64,000 bases of DNA, taken from assembly GCA_017607445.1 (NCBI GenBank), contig JAEVHH010000002.1, positions 5,672,001 to 5,736,000 on the forward strand, in the 5' to 3' direction. Below are positions 34,458 through 47,561 of this stretch, piece by piece. Within the stretch, counting starts at the first letter, position 1; every line of letters begins with the position of its first letter. The DNA comes from Histoplasma ohiense (Eukaryota; Ascomycota; Eurotiomycetes; Onygenales; Ajellomycetaceae). The notes under the pieces were generated by a model. It did no database searches and was not told the DNA's origin. It was given only the letters and a program-made list of their open reading frames with translations. A program made the position numbers and the translations under genes.

Positions 34458-35713
34458 GCCATATCGCAACGGAGAAAAAGTTTTCCTGGGAACGCCGATG
34501 AGAAAGTCCGTTGTGAAGCTGGGGTGTATGCGTGGTTACAGCAGGAGTGTCCATCTATCCCAATTCCGTATTTACATGGCTTCGGCTTATCGAACGGTCT
34601 ACATGTTCGTCGGATCTCTGAACTTCCTAAATTTTCTCTTACTGACTGATGTTCTTTACTACAGTTTAGATCTGTGAGAAATTTTCCCTTGTTATCTCGA
34701 TGGGCGCAGAAGTTCCGCCAGGCCCTGTTGTCGTTGTGGCACCGTCAGCGACCCTCCAACTATATCCCGACCCACGCCTTAACGCTTCCAAATTCAATTG
34801 GGTCACATTTGGTGATGGATTATATTGAAGAGTAAGAAGGACAAATGCTGTCTGAAACATGGGACGAGTATCGGGAAGATAAAAAGCGTCTTACGAATCT
34901 CTTCCATGGGCTGTCAGGTCTATTGCTACAAATGAGTCGAATCAAATTGCCAAAAATTGGATCTTTTATTATCGATGATACCGGCTTTCTCAGGTTGGCG
35001 AATCGACCACTTACCTCGATGCTTCAAGAATTAGAAAATGCAGGGGTTCCAATGCATATTGCGAGGGACCGCACCTTCACAAGTGTAATTATTGCATACG
35101 TCGCTGATCTCCTCGCATATCATGACAATCAGCTTCGACAAAACGCAAATGCTGTCAAGGGCTTAGGTGACTATGTCAGTCAAATGTGTGCGCTAACAAT
35201 CATGAAAGCTGTAGCACCACAATTTTATAATCATGACTATGGCGCTGGTCCGTTTGTATTCTCCTTGACTGATCTACACCAGAGCAATATCTTTGTCGAC
35301 AAAGACTGGAACGAAACCTATATAATCGACCTGGAATGGGCTGCTTCCCTTCCTGTTGAGTTCATCCAGCTGCCGCACTGGTTGGCTGGCAAAGAGGTTG
35401 ATGGAGTCGAACTGGACCTTTACACCGCCTACCTTGAAGAATATGTGGGCATTCTAAGAGAGGGCGAAAAGAAGGTGGACGAAGCTGAGAGTCATCCATT
35501 TAAGTTGTCTCACACTATAGATTCCGGGTGGAAGGTGGGCACATTTTGGTTTAACCTCGCTCTGCGGAGTCCGCCTGCAATGCATTCACTGTTCTACAAC
35601 AGGATCCAACCTCAGTTCGCCTCGCAACACTTGAAGGATCAGGAATTTTATAAGGTTGTCGCATTCTACTGGTGTCGCGAAGCCAGTGCCTTCATTCGGA
35701 CAAAGTGCAATGA

Positions 35714-35748
<35 letters not shown>

Positions 35749-35789
35749 ATGATATCCGGCTTAAGGAGGCATTTCAGAGCAACGATTAG
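34458..35789 (+). pseudogene. APH-family phosphotransferase, truncated and interrupted
   Basis: Homology starts after an AG at 34457: exon A 34458-34604 (...GNADEKVRCEAGVYAWLQ...), a 60-bp intron, then exon B from 34665. The frame hits TAA at 34833-34835 right after MDYIEE and continues in the same frame from 34836 (EGQMLSETWDEYRED...). The catalytic loop LTDLHQSNIFVDKDW and IIDLEWAASLP match the kinase-like fold of the large fungal APH family, whose substrates are mostly unknown. The N-terminal third of the family is missing, and near the C-terminus a 32-A run encodes ten lysines. A shorter product could start at ATG 34845 (314 aa), but it would lack the nucleotide-binding part. A retained short intron at the stop is not possible, since no acceptor fits. 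Confidence 0.8.
35715..35746. repeat. Poly(A) tract inside the APH frame
   Basis: A run of 32 A that, with the next C, reads as ten Lys and Asn, keeping the frame between CND and HDIRLKEAF. Confidence 0.9.
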
Positions 35790-37424
35790 GTACAACAACC
35801 GATGTATCCCAGTGTGGTCCATCCAACATCCAACTTCTGCCTCGCCTGCGCCTTGAGGTGCATGGTTTCAACAGTCCCTCCCATATCCATACGACAATTC
35901 AACTATTGTCTCTTGATTTTACCATTTATCCACTTGCGTTGAAATATTGCTCCGTCTGCATGTGCAGGTATGTATTTTCTAGGACTCTCTCTAACGCGTT
36001 CCGTGCCTTTTTCTCGACATATTCTCGAATCTCGATGAAGGCGCCGATTCTCCTTTTTCCAAAACCTTCTCTGCGTTCTTTGGTTTCCTATCTCCGCATA
36101 ATCGATATAGTGGAAAAAGGGGGGCCGTCCCAGCACACTCTTAGACATACGCCAGAAACCAACGTAGACTGTCTTCAAAATGCCTGCCTGACATCATTTA
36201 TGGTCCTTCTCCGTCAAAAATGTGAACGCCAGGCTTGTCGGATTCAATTGATTAATTCGGCCTCACACAGCTCAATGAGTTAGGTTAGATGGTATCCCCC
36301 AACTGCTAAATACAGCATAGCAGCGATCACAGAGTGCTGCTTCTTACATAAAACGCTTGTAAATGGGATGGGGAGAGAGAGGTACATGTATACGGGAGGC
36401 GCAGAGTTAAAAAAAACCAGTCGGTCCTTGTGAGACAACTTGAGCAATAATTTAGCACCTCGATAACCCCAGTCCCAATGCCCAATGGTCAAAAGTTGTG
36501 AGAGAGCTTGACGCCTTGGTATTTAAAACAGCACAGCTTTTAGCTAAGGCATTGAATTGAGTCCGTCTTAAACTAACCCCCCAAATCTGTTGGGGATTAC
36601 TACAACTACTATATAGTTCTGCCATGTATATATCCCTACGCCTCCGTATAGTACATACAGTACATGCTGTACATTACAATTGGGGGATTTGTTCTGCCAG
36701 CACCAACACACAGCTGGCGGCCAGGATAGTATAGCGGGCCATGCAAATAAACACGAATGGCAGCCCAACCGCGTTAAATGAATCCGCTTTCATGTATACT
36801 CACACGATCCCCGGATATAAGAACTTATAATAATCGAGGTATTAACAAACAAACAAAATAACGCACGTGCAAAAGCGGCCCAGTCGAGAATCGAAGTCCA
36901 CTGTTACCTGTACATATACATACATATTCATGCTCCAGTTACCAAACAAAAAGTCAATGAACGACCTGATTTGTCTGAAAAGAAACTACGAGTGACTGCG
37001 ACGTCGAAAGGGGCTTTATTTTATGATATATGATATATGGGTATTGTAACAACTATCGTATACACACACGAGTGACAAGACGCAGAAGTTTTAAGTAATG
37101 GTAGGGAGGATAATGCACTCGAACCCATAGCAACCAACCCCCATCCAGCCATGAAAAAAAGTAAGAAAAATAAAGACAAATACAAAATACAAAAAGGGTG
37201 AGACAACACGAAAGGGGAATATGGGAGGAACGTGCTCGAGGGATTACCATTCAATTTATTTTGTAATACGCGGGGAAAACAGGAAGAAACGAAAAGAAAG
37301 AAACGAAACAAAAAAAATAAAATAAAATAAAATAAAAAAAAAACAATAGAAAAAAAAAATAAAAATTAACGGCAAAAAATTAATAGCCGCAGACGAGAGA
37401 TATGTATGGAAACGAAGCAATCTC
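35790..37424. other. Intergenic with A-rich stretches
   Basis: No gene is supported; a plus-strand 141-codon frame at 35858-36283 has no motifs. An A-rich stretch with repeated AATAA units lies at 37300-37370, downstream of the glucanosyltransferase stop, and may include its polyadenylation signals. Confidence 0.4.
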
Positions 37425-39280
37425 TTACACCATCAACAAAGCAGTTACAACGAGCATCGACGCGCCGACGACGGGGTATCTAGCCTGTAGGCCAACAGCG
37501 GCGTTCCCACTACCCGGTTTGCTAGACTTGCCATCTACAGCTCCAGATCCCGGCTCAGCACCGCCAGATGATCCAGTGCCTGCATTCTGGCTACCGGAAC
37601 CGTCCAAGCCAGGCCCTTTGCCAGCACCTTTCATGATGTATTGCTTAGCCGGCTCAGGGATGGCGGGAAGGGTGTCACCATCGACATCCCAGTCGGGAGC
37701 ATTCTTCTTAGGACATGGGTTGGCTCCACCAGTTTTGTTGTACCCACCATCACCGTCTGGGTTCTTGGTGGCAGCAAAGGCTTTCTTCAGCGTGTCGAAA
37801 TCTTTGAGAGGCACAGCCTTGCCGTCCTCGAGTTTGACTAAACCGTAGTTATTGGGTTCCTGGGAATACTCATAGACGAGACCACCAGAGTAGACGCTGG
37901 TCATTTTATCGGAGTATAGAGCCTTCACTTCGTTCCATTCGCGTGTGTTGGTATTGCACCCGAACTCCGAGAGGAAAAGGGGCAGTCCGTAACCCGAGAA
38001 TAGCTCGACCTTCTTGTTCCAGCCGGATATTTCGAAGGTGGATGGATCACACCACGAATAATCATTGAAAGCAAAGAAGTCGCTGCGCTCGTCGTCGGGG
38101 CCGCAGTTCATGTATTGCGCCATCTGGAAGCGGTTGGTGTCGACATCGGCCTGTTGAAATACAAAACGCGGAGTTAGCCTCGGAGTGTTTCTCTTCTCGT
38201 TCGTACATCATAACTTTGCTGCTATTCATACCGCAGAGTAACCGACAGGGACTGCTCTCAGGCCCTGCTGACGAAGATATTGGCGCATATCGCGAGTGAC
38301 CGCCTTGACGTAAGGGGCGGTTTTCGAGGAAGGGCCATCATTGACTACTTCGTTTCCAGAGAAGAAAGCCTGTAGTCGTCATTAGCAAGCTTATCTGAAT
38401 AGACCGCCGACAACTTGTTCAGGGGTGTTTAATCATACCAATGTGTTGTCGTATCGGGCGAACATGTCAACGGTCGCAAATACGTTCTGGAGGTAGACGT
38501 CATTGTAGGAAGGCTTGGGATCTGTGGGAAAACCGGGTGGAACAAAGGTCAAAATAAATCACCCTCTGAATTCAATCTCATGCCGGGAACAAGGACGTAC
38601 ATACCCTTCCTGTTAATGGAGTACTTGGGAGTGTTGACATCGAGGACAAGGTAGATGCCAGCATCTGCCAAAGCTGCCATGCACTCGTCGTGATTCTTGC
38701 TGTTATCGACAGTGTAAATACGGATAGTGTTCAGACCCAGCTCCTTGAATTTGGCGATGTCGCTTTTGCATTCCTCGGCATCGGCAATTGGATCTTTGAG
38801 GTTGGAAGCTCCGCCCTGGAAATGATATTAATTTCAGGAAATGCCCTCCTCCACTTGGTTATCGGGACAGTAAGGGCGAGTTGAACTTTGGACGAACCGG
38901 TTGATAATCACTAAAGCGAACAAAACATCAAATTAGAATGCATTTCGAAGCTTTAACCGGGGGGAAACATAAATAAATGGAAGAAAGATATGGGAAGGGG
39001 TTAAGCTGGAACTTACACTCCACGTATATAAAACCGCTTGTCTCCCTGCCAGAATGCTAACAAACACAGAACAGCCCAGTCAACATACCAGCCGACGCTC
39101 GGCATTGGGACTTGCCAATTTATTCAAGGGCCAAAGATAGTTTCTTGACATACCGTTTCCCTTGACCGTGATGGGAGTAATCTTGCTCGCTCTGGCGCGC
39201 ACATCGCTGGCCACACCGGCGAAAGCGGACGAGGCCCCCAAGACAGCCGCCGTTAACACGGACACAGCTGTGGTTTTCAT
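37425..39280 (-). CDS. GPI-anchored beta-1,3-glucanosyltransferase (GH72, Gel/Gas)
   Basis: Seven exons on the minus strand: 39280-39154, 39056-39017, 38910-38898 (13 nt), 38815-38605, 38521-38439, 38369-38232, 38150-37425 (445 aa). A signal peptide is clear (MKTTAVSVLTAAVLGASSAFA). The GH72 core shows ...FYIRGVDYQPGG, the acid/base Glu in FFSGNEVVND and the nucleophile Glu in FLSEFGCN. No Cys-rich CBM43 follows; the tail is Gly/Ser-rich and ends in a hydrophobic segment (YPVVGASMLVVTALLMV), a GPI-anchor signal. The enzyme cuts beta-1,3-glucan and transfers the end to another chain, elongating wall glucan at the cell surface. Length and layout resemble Gel1/Gel2, but the paralogue cannot be fixed here. 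Confidence 0.93.
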
Positions 39281-41054
39281 ATTGAAGATTGGGCGCTAAA
39301 TCTCCGTAGAGCGCTGTGGAAGGTGTCAATGAGCAGGTTGTCTTTCCGTCTTTCCTTCTTTCTTTTGCTTTTTTTTTTTTTTTTAAAAAAAAATTTAATT
39401 AACAAGATTTTCAGTTCCTGTATGTATGGCAACGAAGGACCTGGTAGCGGGTGGGAAGAAGGTTGATTAAAGCTTGTAAAGAGGGTGAATTTTTTCCTTT
39501 TTAAACGAGAGAATATGAAGAGGGAAAAAACACAAGAAGCAGGCGATGCTGGAAAGAACGAAGGGCAGAGGCGTCCCTCTCGAAGATGCAAAGGAAGGAG
39601 TCAAAGAGGGAGTGAGAACGACAGAAAGAAAAGTTCCAAGTTGGGTGGATCGATCGATCCAAAAGTGAAACAGCGGAAACTCGATCAGTTAAAAAGCCGG
39701 ACACGAAACATGGTAAGGACAGGACTCGTGCTTGGTGCTGTGGGCCGGCGCCAGAACCAGGATTTCGCCAGGCGGATCCTTGGGGACGGACTGCCTGCCT
39801 GTTTATTGGCTCTTGGGAGGGGGAAGCCCTTCCAGGTTGGGCATATTCCATCCCTGGACGCGGGCCTCCAGCTGCCCTAACAGGCCCCAAGGATTTAGTT
39901 AAGGATAGGCTTGTTCCGGAGGGGGAGATCATATGCATTGCACATCCAACACTTCCAAACAACTACAGATTAGTCAACCCAACGTTCCTCATACACAGAA
40001 AAGGAGGCCTAGAGGATTATCTCACACCGTGCACAACTAATAGCCCCACGGATCCGCTTCCAATTCTCCATCCTCCACTCGACCCCACCGGCCATCCCGC
40101 CATCCATCATGCCTTCGCACAGGGGCAGGCACCACAAGCCCATTAGCGCCGCGCCACCCGCTCCACGATCGCCCGGTCTTCGTCTCTGAAACAATACAAG
40201 CACCGCCAAGCAGCCACCAACGAGCGAGAATCCTCGTCCTGGCGCTGAGCACTTACGTGGCTGATGGAGTGCCACGCAGCTCTTGGAAGTTTGCGGCTGG
40301 TTTGCCCCATAATTCTCCATTTTTCTTTTTTCTTTTTTTTCTTTTTGGTGGCTGTGAAAGTGTTGTATTTAACCCCTCCTCCCCTCCCCCTTTTTTTCTT
40401 GTTTTATTGGAGACTAACATGCGATCATAAACCGGCGGATAACATTTCACTTAGATTTCTCGCAGTGTATTGGGCACAGTCTTAACTCCAATTCAAATTT
40501 TGCCGCTGCCACAAAGCAAGCGAGAGGCAGACATATTCAGTCTCTCCGTGAGAGGAGAGATACGGATAGGAGGGGCAAGCTATGACAGCACGAAGTAATG
40601 ACAACCTTGGAATACGAAGCATGAACAAAAAGAAGGAAAGAGGGAAAGAAGGACTACGCGCCCCAACATAGTTAACCAACTAGTTATATGTAAAAACTAA
40701 CTCAAGCCAAACACGAATTACATCAAGATACAAGAGTTGCTAACCGCCCATAAACGAACGGTATATCCAAGAAACTGCAATAGAAGAAATGAGCATGGTA
40801 AGGAGGAGACGGTAACAAAAACATGCAATGCTGCACCGAAACGTGTGAAGAAAAAAAAGGCAAGAAAAGCAAGAAATGTATAGTTATATAATATTGGACA
40901 TTCGTAAATAAACAATAACTTTGCAGGACCGGGTAACAAAAACCCACATCCTAGCTATATGTAAATCTGTAGCTCAACTCGAGTTACAATCCACCAACCA
41001 CAGCCCGCAACCTCTCGAGTCAAAACACAACATATGCACATCAAACAATTGACC
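39281..41054. other. Intergenic, glucanosyltransferase promoter side
   Basis: A T-run/A-run pair lies at 39369-39393, just upstream of the glucanosyltransferase start. A minus-strand frame at 40009-40320 has no recognised motif. Otherwise nothing is seen. Confidence 0.4.
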
Positions 41055-43764
41055 CTACACCTCTTCAATGTAATTTGCAGGGACACTCTTCGTCTGGCCC
41101 CCCTTCTCAACATCAGACCACCCATTCCCACTATCCCGGTTCACAAGCACAAATCTATCCCCTTCCGCCATGCTCCACTCCGCATCACTGCGCGCTTCGT
41201 AGTCGTACAGGGCAACTACATATTGCAGCTTCTTCGCCCCGCGCTTCGGTGCCACCGCCGGACCACGTCGTTTGCCCGCAACGCTGCTGGCTAGAGACGC
41301 GCTGGAGTTTGAGTAGGTGGATCCTGGGCGGTCGGGGAGGCCGGGCTTTGGTGAGAGCGCTGGTGATGGGGTGAAGACTGCTTCGACGTAAGACGCTGGG
41401 ACGAGGCCGGAGCGGGAGCCTGCCCGAACGCGCATCCAGCCGGATCCGTCTACATTTTTATAAAAATAAAAAGGTTGATGTCAGCGGATGTGAAATGTTT
41501 GGGACGAGGGAGGGAGCGGGGGGGAAGAATGGGAAGAGGAAGGGGGCAGAAACAGTCGTTGGGGAAAAACAGTACCATCTGGTTCAACAATTATAACTTC
41601 ACGGCCTTCTTCAACTGTAATTTCATCCTCGCCGTTGGCGTCATATGGATACATCATTTTGCCTCGAGCTTCGTTAGATTTTACAGATAAGCCACGGCTG
41701 CGACCCCCACCTCCACCGCCGCCTCCGTCAGCCTCTCCTTGGTCGGCTGGAGGAGGAGGAGCGCTGATGTATTGTGCGGGTGGGGGCGCAACAATTCGGT
41801 TTCTTCGGGGAGCAGTAACCGGTTTCGTGGTCGTTGATGGAGCAGATGCTGGAAGCTCCGTTGGCCCTTCTTCGGCAACTTGTGCCGTTGAGAGTACAGA
41901 TACAGAGCGCGCTGCGCTGGCCGCATATCCTGAGCTTAGGGAATTCATAGTATCTCTGCGACTCAGTGTAGGTAACTCCGACGCCCCATTGGTGGGTGAG
42001 GATATATCAACCGAAGCCCTTGAGCTAGCTATTTCTTGTCTTTCTATTTTCAGCTTCCTTTTCTCTTCCTTAGTCTGCTCGCCAGGACATTCCGCCGGGA
42101 CTTTCATTTCGCATTTGCTGTGGCAGGTGTAGCCACAATCCCGACAATCGAAGCCCTTTGCCGAGAGGCCCCAGATCCTCTCACCGCAAAGATCGCAATT
42201 GGTGGGAATTTTAAACGTTTGTGATCGGAAATTGTGGTTCTTAGCTCCAAAGGATAAGTCGCCGACAACCGATATTATAGTCGATGTCTCAACCTCTGCT
42301 GTTAATCGTTTACGGTCCAGCAGGTGAAGGTCTTCTTGCATGGCAAATATAGCCCGAACAACTTCCGCTTCATCTCTCTTATCCTTCCCGTCACGAATGT
42401 TTTGCCGTAGCTTCTTTGCGTTCTCGACCTCCTTCCTTTTTTTATCTGCCTCTGCCTTCAGCTCTTTTGCCTGGGCTTTGCTCTTCACTAGAGTATTTCG
42501 GAGGAAAACCTTTGAAGTCTCGTCCGTGATCATCGTGGCGTCATCGTGCCATACAGGGCTTGGCTCAAATTGCATGTCTGCAGGGTCCTGCCAATTTGTC
42601 ATGTTGTGCCGAATAAACATTGTAGAGTCGAGCCTGGGCTCGTTACGTGGAATTTCAGCTATCAGATGGGAAACATGTTGGTCGCATTTCGTCAAAGTGT
42701 TTTTTTCCAGTTGCGCGGCCAACATCCAGATCGAATTCAATTTAGACACTCGGGTTTCATTGAGATCTTGTAATCCCTACGATAATAATGGTTATTCAAA
42801 ATTGGTCAGTACTAAGCAAGCGGTAGGAAATGATTCTCATACATTCAGCAGTTCTGGGACATATTCATAGTAGTATTTCTCTTTTAGTTTATTCGCTACA
42901 TTTATAGAAATTAGGTACGTATTCTGTTGTCAAATTAGCATAGGGTCTCCTATGGCTTGGTTGGTCGTTCGGCCATACCTTCACATTATTCATCTCAAGA
43001 GTCTGTTGTTGATATGCCACTTGCGCCTTTTGCTTTCCATGATCGAATGAAGATTCCGTTTTTTTCCGTCGGTTTTCTACCTCCTGACAGGCTCCATCAT
43101 ATTTGCCCTTCGCCTTCTTTAGATCACTATATGTGGAATCTCGTTCCTTCTCTAGCTTGCCCGCATAGTCAACATGGTTTCGTCGGAGTTCCTCAAACCG
43201 CACCGCTGCCTGCTTCAAAGGCTCAGCAACTTGGAATAGCAGGTCTGAGCCGAAACGATCCCGGTCTCCCGCTTCCGCCTCAATAGCAGAGAGTTGTGTA
43301 GTCCAGGTAGTCAATGACGCCGATTCTAATGATCCAGGAGTCAACGACGGAGTATCTCCCACGCTCAAGCTACTCGACTTTTTGGCCTTGCGCTCATGGT
43401 ACTTTCGACATAATCCGGTAAGTTTCGCAGCGTATTCTTTCTCGATAGCGCTTCGTTCACGATAGAACTGCTGGACCTCTTCGAGCCACGCAATACCATT
43501 CGACACCTACACGTTTTTGACTTAATATCCTGGTACGAAAAGCATTCCTTAATCGTAAGGGACTGCTGTAAAGTGGAAATGGACGGGAAGGAACATGCGC
43601 ACGGGAGTGCGGGGGAAGAGGAGGCGTACCCAGGCATTGACAGGTTTAAAGGCATCCTAATCAATAAGCAGCATTTAGCTTACAGACTCATTCTGAGGGC
43701 GGAAGCACAGGGAATATACCCTCAATTCAGACCCAAACTGTGGAGAAGTATCAACATCCGTCAT
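41055..43764 (-). CDS. BZZ1: BZZ1-like F-BAR/C1/SH3 protein
   Basis: Six exons: 43764-43720, 43656-43630, 43506-42979, 42923-42843, 42776-41576, 41449-41055 (758 aa). Domain order fits Bzz1: an N-terminal F-BAR domain (QFGSELRDAFKPVNAWVSNG through the long coiled region), a C1 zinc finger (HNFRSQTFKIPTNCDLCGER ... CHSKCEMKVPAECPG), then a Pro-rich linker and two SH3 domains, the first starting MYPYDANGEDEITVEEG and continuing across the last intron (EPDDGSGWMRVRAG), the second ALYDYEARSDAEWSMAEGD. Bzz1 binds curved membrane at endocytic sites and stimulates actin assembly with the WASP homologue Las17. The first two coding exons are only 45 and 27 nt. It is divergent from DBP5 with 718 bp between starts. 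Confidence 0.93.
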
Positions 43765-44482
43765 TGTCACTCTTATCCAGCTCCATGCAAGGCGTTGTGA
43801 AGTGGCGTGCGCACTTTCGTTGGAGATGCAATAAAGGGGAACTACGGGCTTCGTAGCAATAAATACAAAAAGAAAGTGGCGATCGCCGTTAGACTAGGTC
43901 AGAATATTCAACCACAACGGGAAGAATCCAGGATAGAAAAGGGTCACCAAGAGCCCAAGCCCACTTCAGCCACCTCCGACAAGCCACATTTGTCAGCCAC
44001 TTCCCCAGTCGACAACTAAATATTATTTGGGACTAGTGGACTTCTGGAAGACTTTTGCCAAGATTTTCACACGAAAACAGACTAGTGGGCAGGCTGCCGC
44101 TGATGACTCAGCAATATGTGAAGCTTTGATGCTGGATTTGCGACAAAACATCTTCCTGGCCCAGCGACGACGGTGAAGAAGACAGCCGGATTTGTTGTCA
44201 TTCACCGTCATTTCTGCTGGTGAACCAATGCCTGATTTGGCACAATACCGCTGACATACCCGTCCTCACTTTCGTCTTTATTCCTTCATCCCGATATATA
44301 TATCTCGCGCGAATCTGCGGGCCCCTCCATTCATTTTCGCACCCCTCCTCAAGCTCGACTCCTCCTACTAAAGCTCTCTACCATCTACGCTTGGACATTT
44401 ATTCGAGTTTCCTACATTCCATTCACAGTCTCCATCCATTATAGATTCATTTTAACATAGTTCGCATTTTTCCCATCTGAAA
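43765..44482. promoter_or_regulatory. Shared divergent promoter region, BZZ1/DBP5
   Basis: The 718 bp between two divergent start codons must contain both promoters. CT-rich sequence precedes the DBP5 start at about 44330-44450, common in fungal promoters. No specific site is claimed. Confidence 0.5.
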
Positions 44483-46340
44483 ATGTCGACAGAAACCCCC
44501 GCGGGAGCGCCGCTCGAAGCCCGCATATCTCGTGCAGAACCCAAGACAGATGCTTCTGCTGCATCTGAGCCTGCTACTGGTAATTTCCCCTATGTGCCCG
44601 ACTTGGGTAATCCTGTCGCAGCATTCCATCTAGTTTTTTGTTTTGTGTCATCATTGACTTGATGACTTAGGAGACACCTCAGAGACCCCCGCTGCTACAA
44701 AACCTCCAGCTGCGGATGGCCAAACGGATGGAGCCTCTGAAGGTTTTGGAGGATCCCAACTACAGGAACCGGATTACTCGGTCAATGTCAAACTGAGCGA
44801 CTTGCAAGCGGACCCAAATAATCCGTTATACTCAATTAAAAGTTTTGAGGAGCTTGGGCTGTAAGCCATTTTGATTTCACAACCCCATTCCCATCCCACA
44901 CTCTGTTACCGGAGCTCATTGTAACCGCAAATACAGACATCCATCCATTCTCCAAGGTCTACATTCCATGGGCTTTCGTCGTCCGTCTAAGATCCAGGAA
45001 AAAGCCCTGCCGCTTCTCCTAAATAATCCCCCGACGAACATGATTGGCCAATCACAGTCCGGTACTGGGAAAACCGCTGCTTTCGTCCTGAACATCTTGT
45101 CTCGTCTTGATCTGTCTCCCCAGATGGAACTTGCACCGCAGGCATTGGTACTTGCGCCCAGTCGTGAGTTGGCTCGCCAGATAGTGGGTGTCATCCAAGT
45201 TATGGGATCATACGTCGACAAGTTGAAAGTTGCTACCGCCGTGCCTATGGAATCGAATCGCAATCAAAAAGTTGAAGCCCCCGTTGTTGTAGGCACCCCG
45301 GGAACCGTGATGGATCTCATCCGGAAACGGTTATTCAATCCGCAACATTTGAAAGTTATTGTGCTCGACGAGGCAGACAATATGCTTGACCAACAGGGCC
45401 TAGGGGATCAATGTATCCGTGTTAAAGGGTGAGTTTCCGCACCACCCATTTATATTCTACGCATTTCCCTTCTGAATAATGTCGATACAGGCTGCTTCCA
45501 AAAAATATTCAAGTTGTGCTCTTTTCAGCCACATTCCCCGATCACGTCGTTCGTTATGCCAACAAGTTTGCACCGAATGCAAATCAGATTACTCTTAAAC
45601 ATGAAGAGTTGACAGTTGAAGGCATCAAGCAACTCTACCTTGACTGTGACTCTGATGAACACAAATTCGATATTCTGGTGAAGTTCTACGGCCTACTTAC
45701 CATCGGATCATCAATTATTTTTGTAAAGGTAACATTTTCCCATATAACATACGATCCTCGACGATGCACTAACATCGATCTATAGACACGTGCTTCGGCA
45801 GCTGAAATTGAAAGGAGAATGGTGGCTGAAGGCCACACCGTCGTGTCCCTCACTGGTGGCGTTGAGGGCCAAAAACGTGACGAAATCATTGACAAATTCC
45901 GCCAAGGCGACGCCAAAGTGCTTATTACGACCAACGTGCTAGCTCGAGGAATCGATGTACAGACCGTATCAATGGTCATCAACTATGTACGCTGGCGGAG
46001 AGCTCTCTATTTTTTCTCCTTCTCAGCCGGATTTACAGCTAACCTTGCCTTAATAATTAAACAGGATATCCCTGAACTCCATGCTCCAAAAGCTACTAAG
46101 CGTATTGCCGACGCCCAGACTTATCTTCACCGCATTGGTCGTACTGGCCGCTTCGGCCGCGTCGGCGTGGCGGTGTCCTTCGTTGCCAGTAAGGAAGAAT
46201 GGCAGATGCTTCAGGATATTAAGACGTATTTCAACACTGAAATCCAGCGTGTGAACACTCAGGATTGGGATGAGGTTGAAGAGGTGGTAAAGACCATTAT
46301 CCGAAGCTCGAGAGCTGGGTCAAATTTTCAACGCTCTTAA
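44483..46340 (+). CDS. DBP5: ATP-dependent RNA helicase DBP5
   Basis: Six exons: 44483-44579, 44671-44860, 44937-45428, 45491-45728, 45786-45986, 46065-46340 (497 aa). DEAD-box motifs occur in order: the Q region (GFRRPSKIQEKALP), a Walker A-like SQSGTGKTAAF, PSRELARQ, GTPG, DEAD (VLDEADNML), SAT (LFSATFP), IIFVKTR, TTNVLARGID and the C-terminal HRIGRTGRFGR. The insert GDQCIRV and overall layout mark Dbp5 among DEAD-box proteins. Dbp5 works on the cytoplasmic face of the nuclear pore, where Gle1 with inositol hexakisphosphate stimulates it to strip export proteins from mRNA. The acidic Ala/Thr-rich N-terminus of about 90 residues is normal. All introns are 60-91 bp and the frame closes. Confidence 0.95.
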
Positions 46341-47561
46341 GCCTCAACGTTATTCAACAAAGCAAAAGTGATTTAAAGAGATGTGCCGCAACTGTTTGTC
46401 GGTTCCTTTTCTCCGTGCTCTTTCGCGTCGACTAGAATCCCCATCCATGACGGTGATCAGTGTCTTAAGTCAAACTCTTGAAAAATTACTGCTTGAAACT
46501 TGTCATGCGCAAATGATTTCACGAGAGGAAGGAAGAGTCCGTAGCGTGAGCGGCTGTTTGCCCTACGCATAAATTCATCCCACTAAATTTCCCTCTCCTT
46601 GTTTATTTTTGAGAGTCCTTTTGGTACTTCTCCCTCTCTCCTACCCCCCTTCTCTTCATGGTCTCCTCGTAAATTCCCCAACACAACAACCAGTACCAAG
46701 ACTATATATGCAATGAACGTCCCATAAGCACTCTTGTTATATACCACTGCCCCAACAAATCGTTTTTTTTTTCTGCCTGAATGTTAAGCAGATATTTCAT
46801 CGGCTGATTCTCAATTCTTTTCAACATCTTCACCATCAAAAACCAAGCAGAAAATTAAAGGGCAAATGGGAGGAAATCATATATGTCTTATCAAGAAGAT
46901 GAAAAATAAATGTTTCCTCACGGGTCGGATCATCATATTCGCATATACCTCCGAGTGCACCCGTCGCTCAATTGATTCTCTGACTGTTATCGAACACCAT
47001 TGCGTGGCTGGGTAGAAGTTGATTATATGCCGCATAAGCTTGCGTGAAATGTATATATAACGAGATAGTCGTGTGAAGGCAGATTTCACTAAGTATTGGC
47101 AATACTACTTGTGGGTGTGATAGAATTATATAAATATATCATGTATGTTGTATTGAAGAATTTTAGCGAGAAATCGGATTAAATCCACATTATGGGCAGG
47201 CGTATATATGCTCCATAAATATCAACGTAAAAATAAACACAAGAAGGGAATATGCATGACGTGGGAACGGGGAGGGTGTGAAAATGGATGTACATGTACA
47301 TGTACATGTACAACCAAAGTATACTTAGTATGTTGTCATCGCAGCATAAATGGGAATGTAAGGGAGATATACCTTCCATTTCCTAACATCATAGTAAATA
47401 AGAACGGGGCCAGCACAAGAACACATAACCTTAACCACTCCCCGCCCGACACACTGCGCTTACGGGTATTTTATCCAAGCAGGATATAAAAAGGTTGCTT
47501 GCATGACTCATGTTTTAATGGGAAACACGCATTCCAACCAACACTCATACTCTTTATTCAT
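46341..47561. other. Intergenic between convergent genes
   Basis: This spans the 3' flanks of DBP5 and the methyltransferase gene. A repeat of TGTACA units lies near 47289-47312. No gene is supported. Confidence 0.45.
47289..47312. repeat. TGTACA-type hexamer repeat
   Basis: About four tandem units of TGTACA/ACATGT, a self-complementary microsatellite. No function is inferred. Confidence 0.75.

Noticed and set aside
35858..36283. Plus-strand 141-codon frame after the broken APH gene
   Set aside because: It does not continue the APH homology and shows no domain or splice structure.
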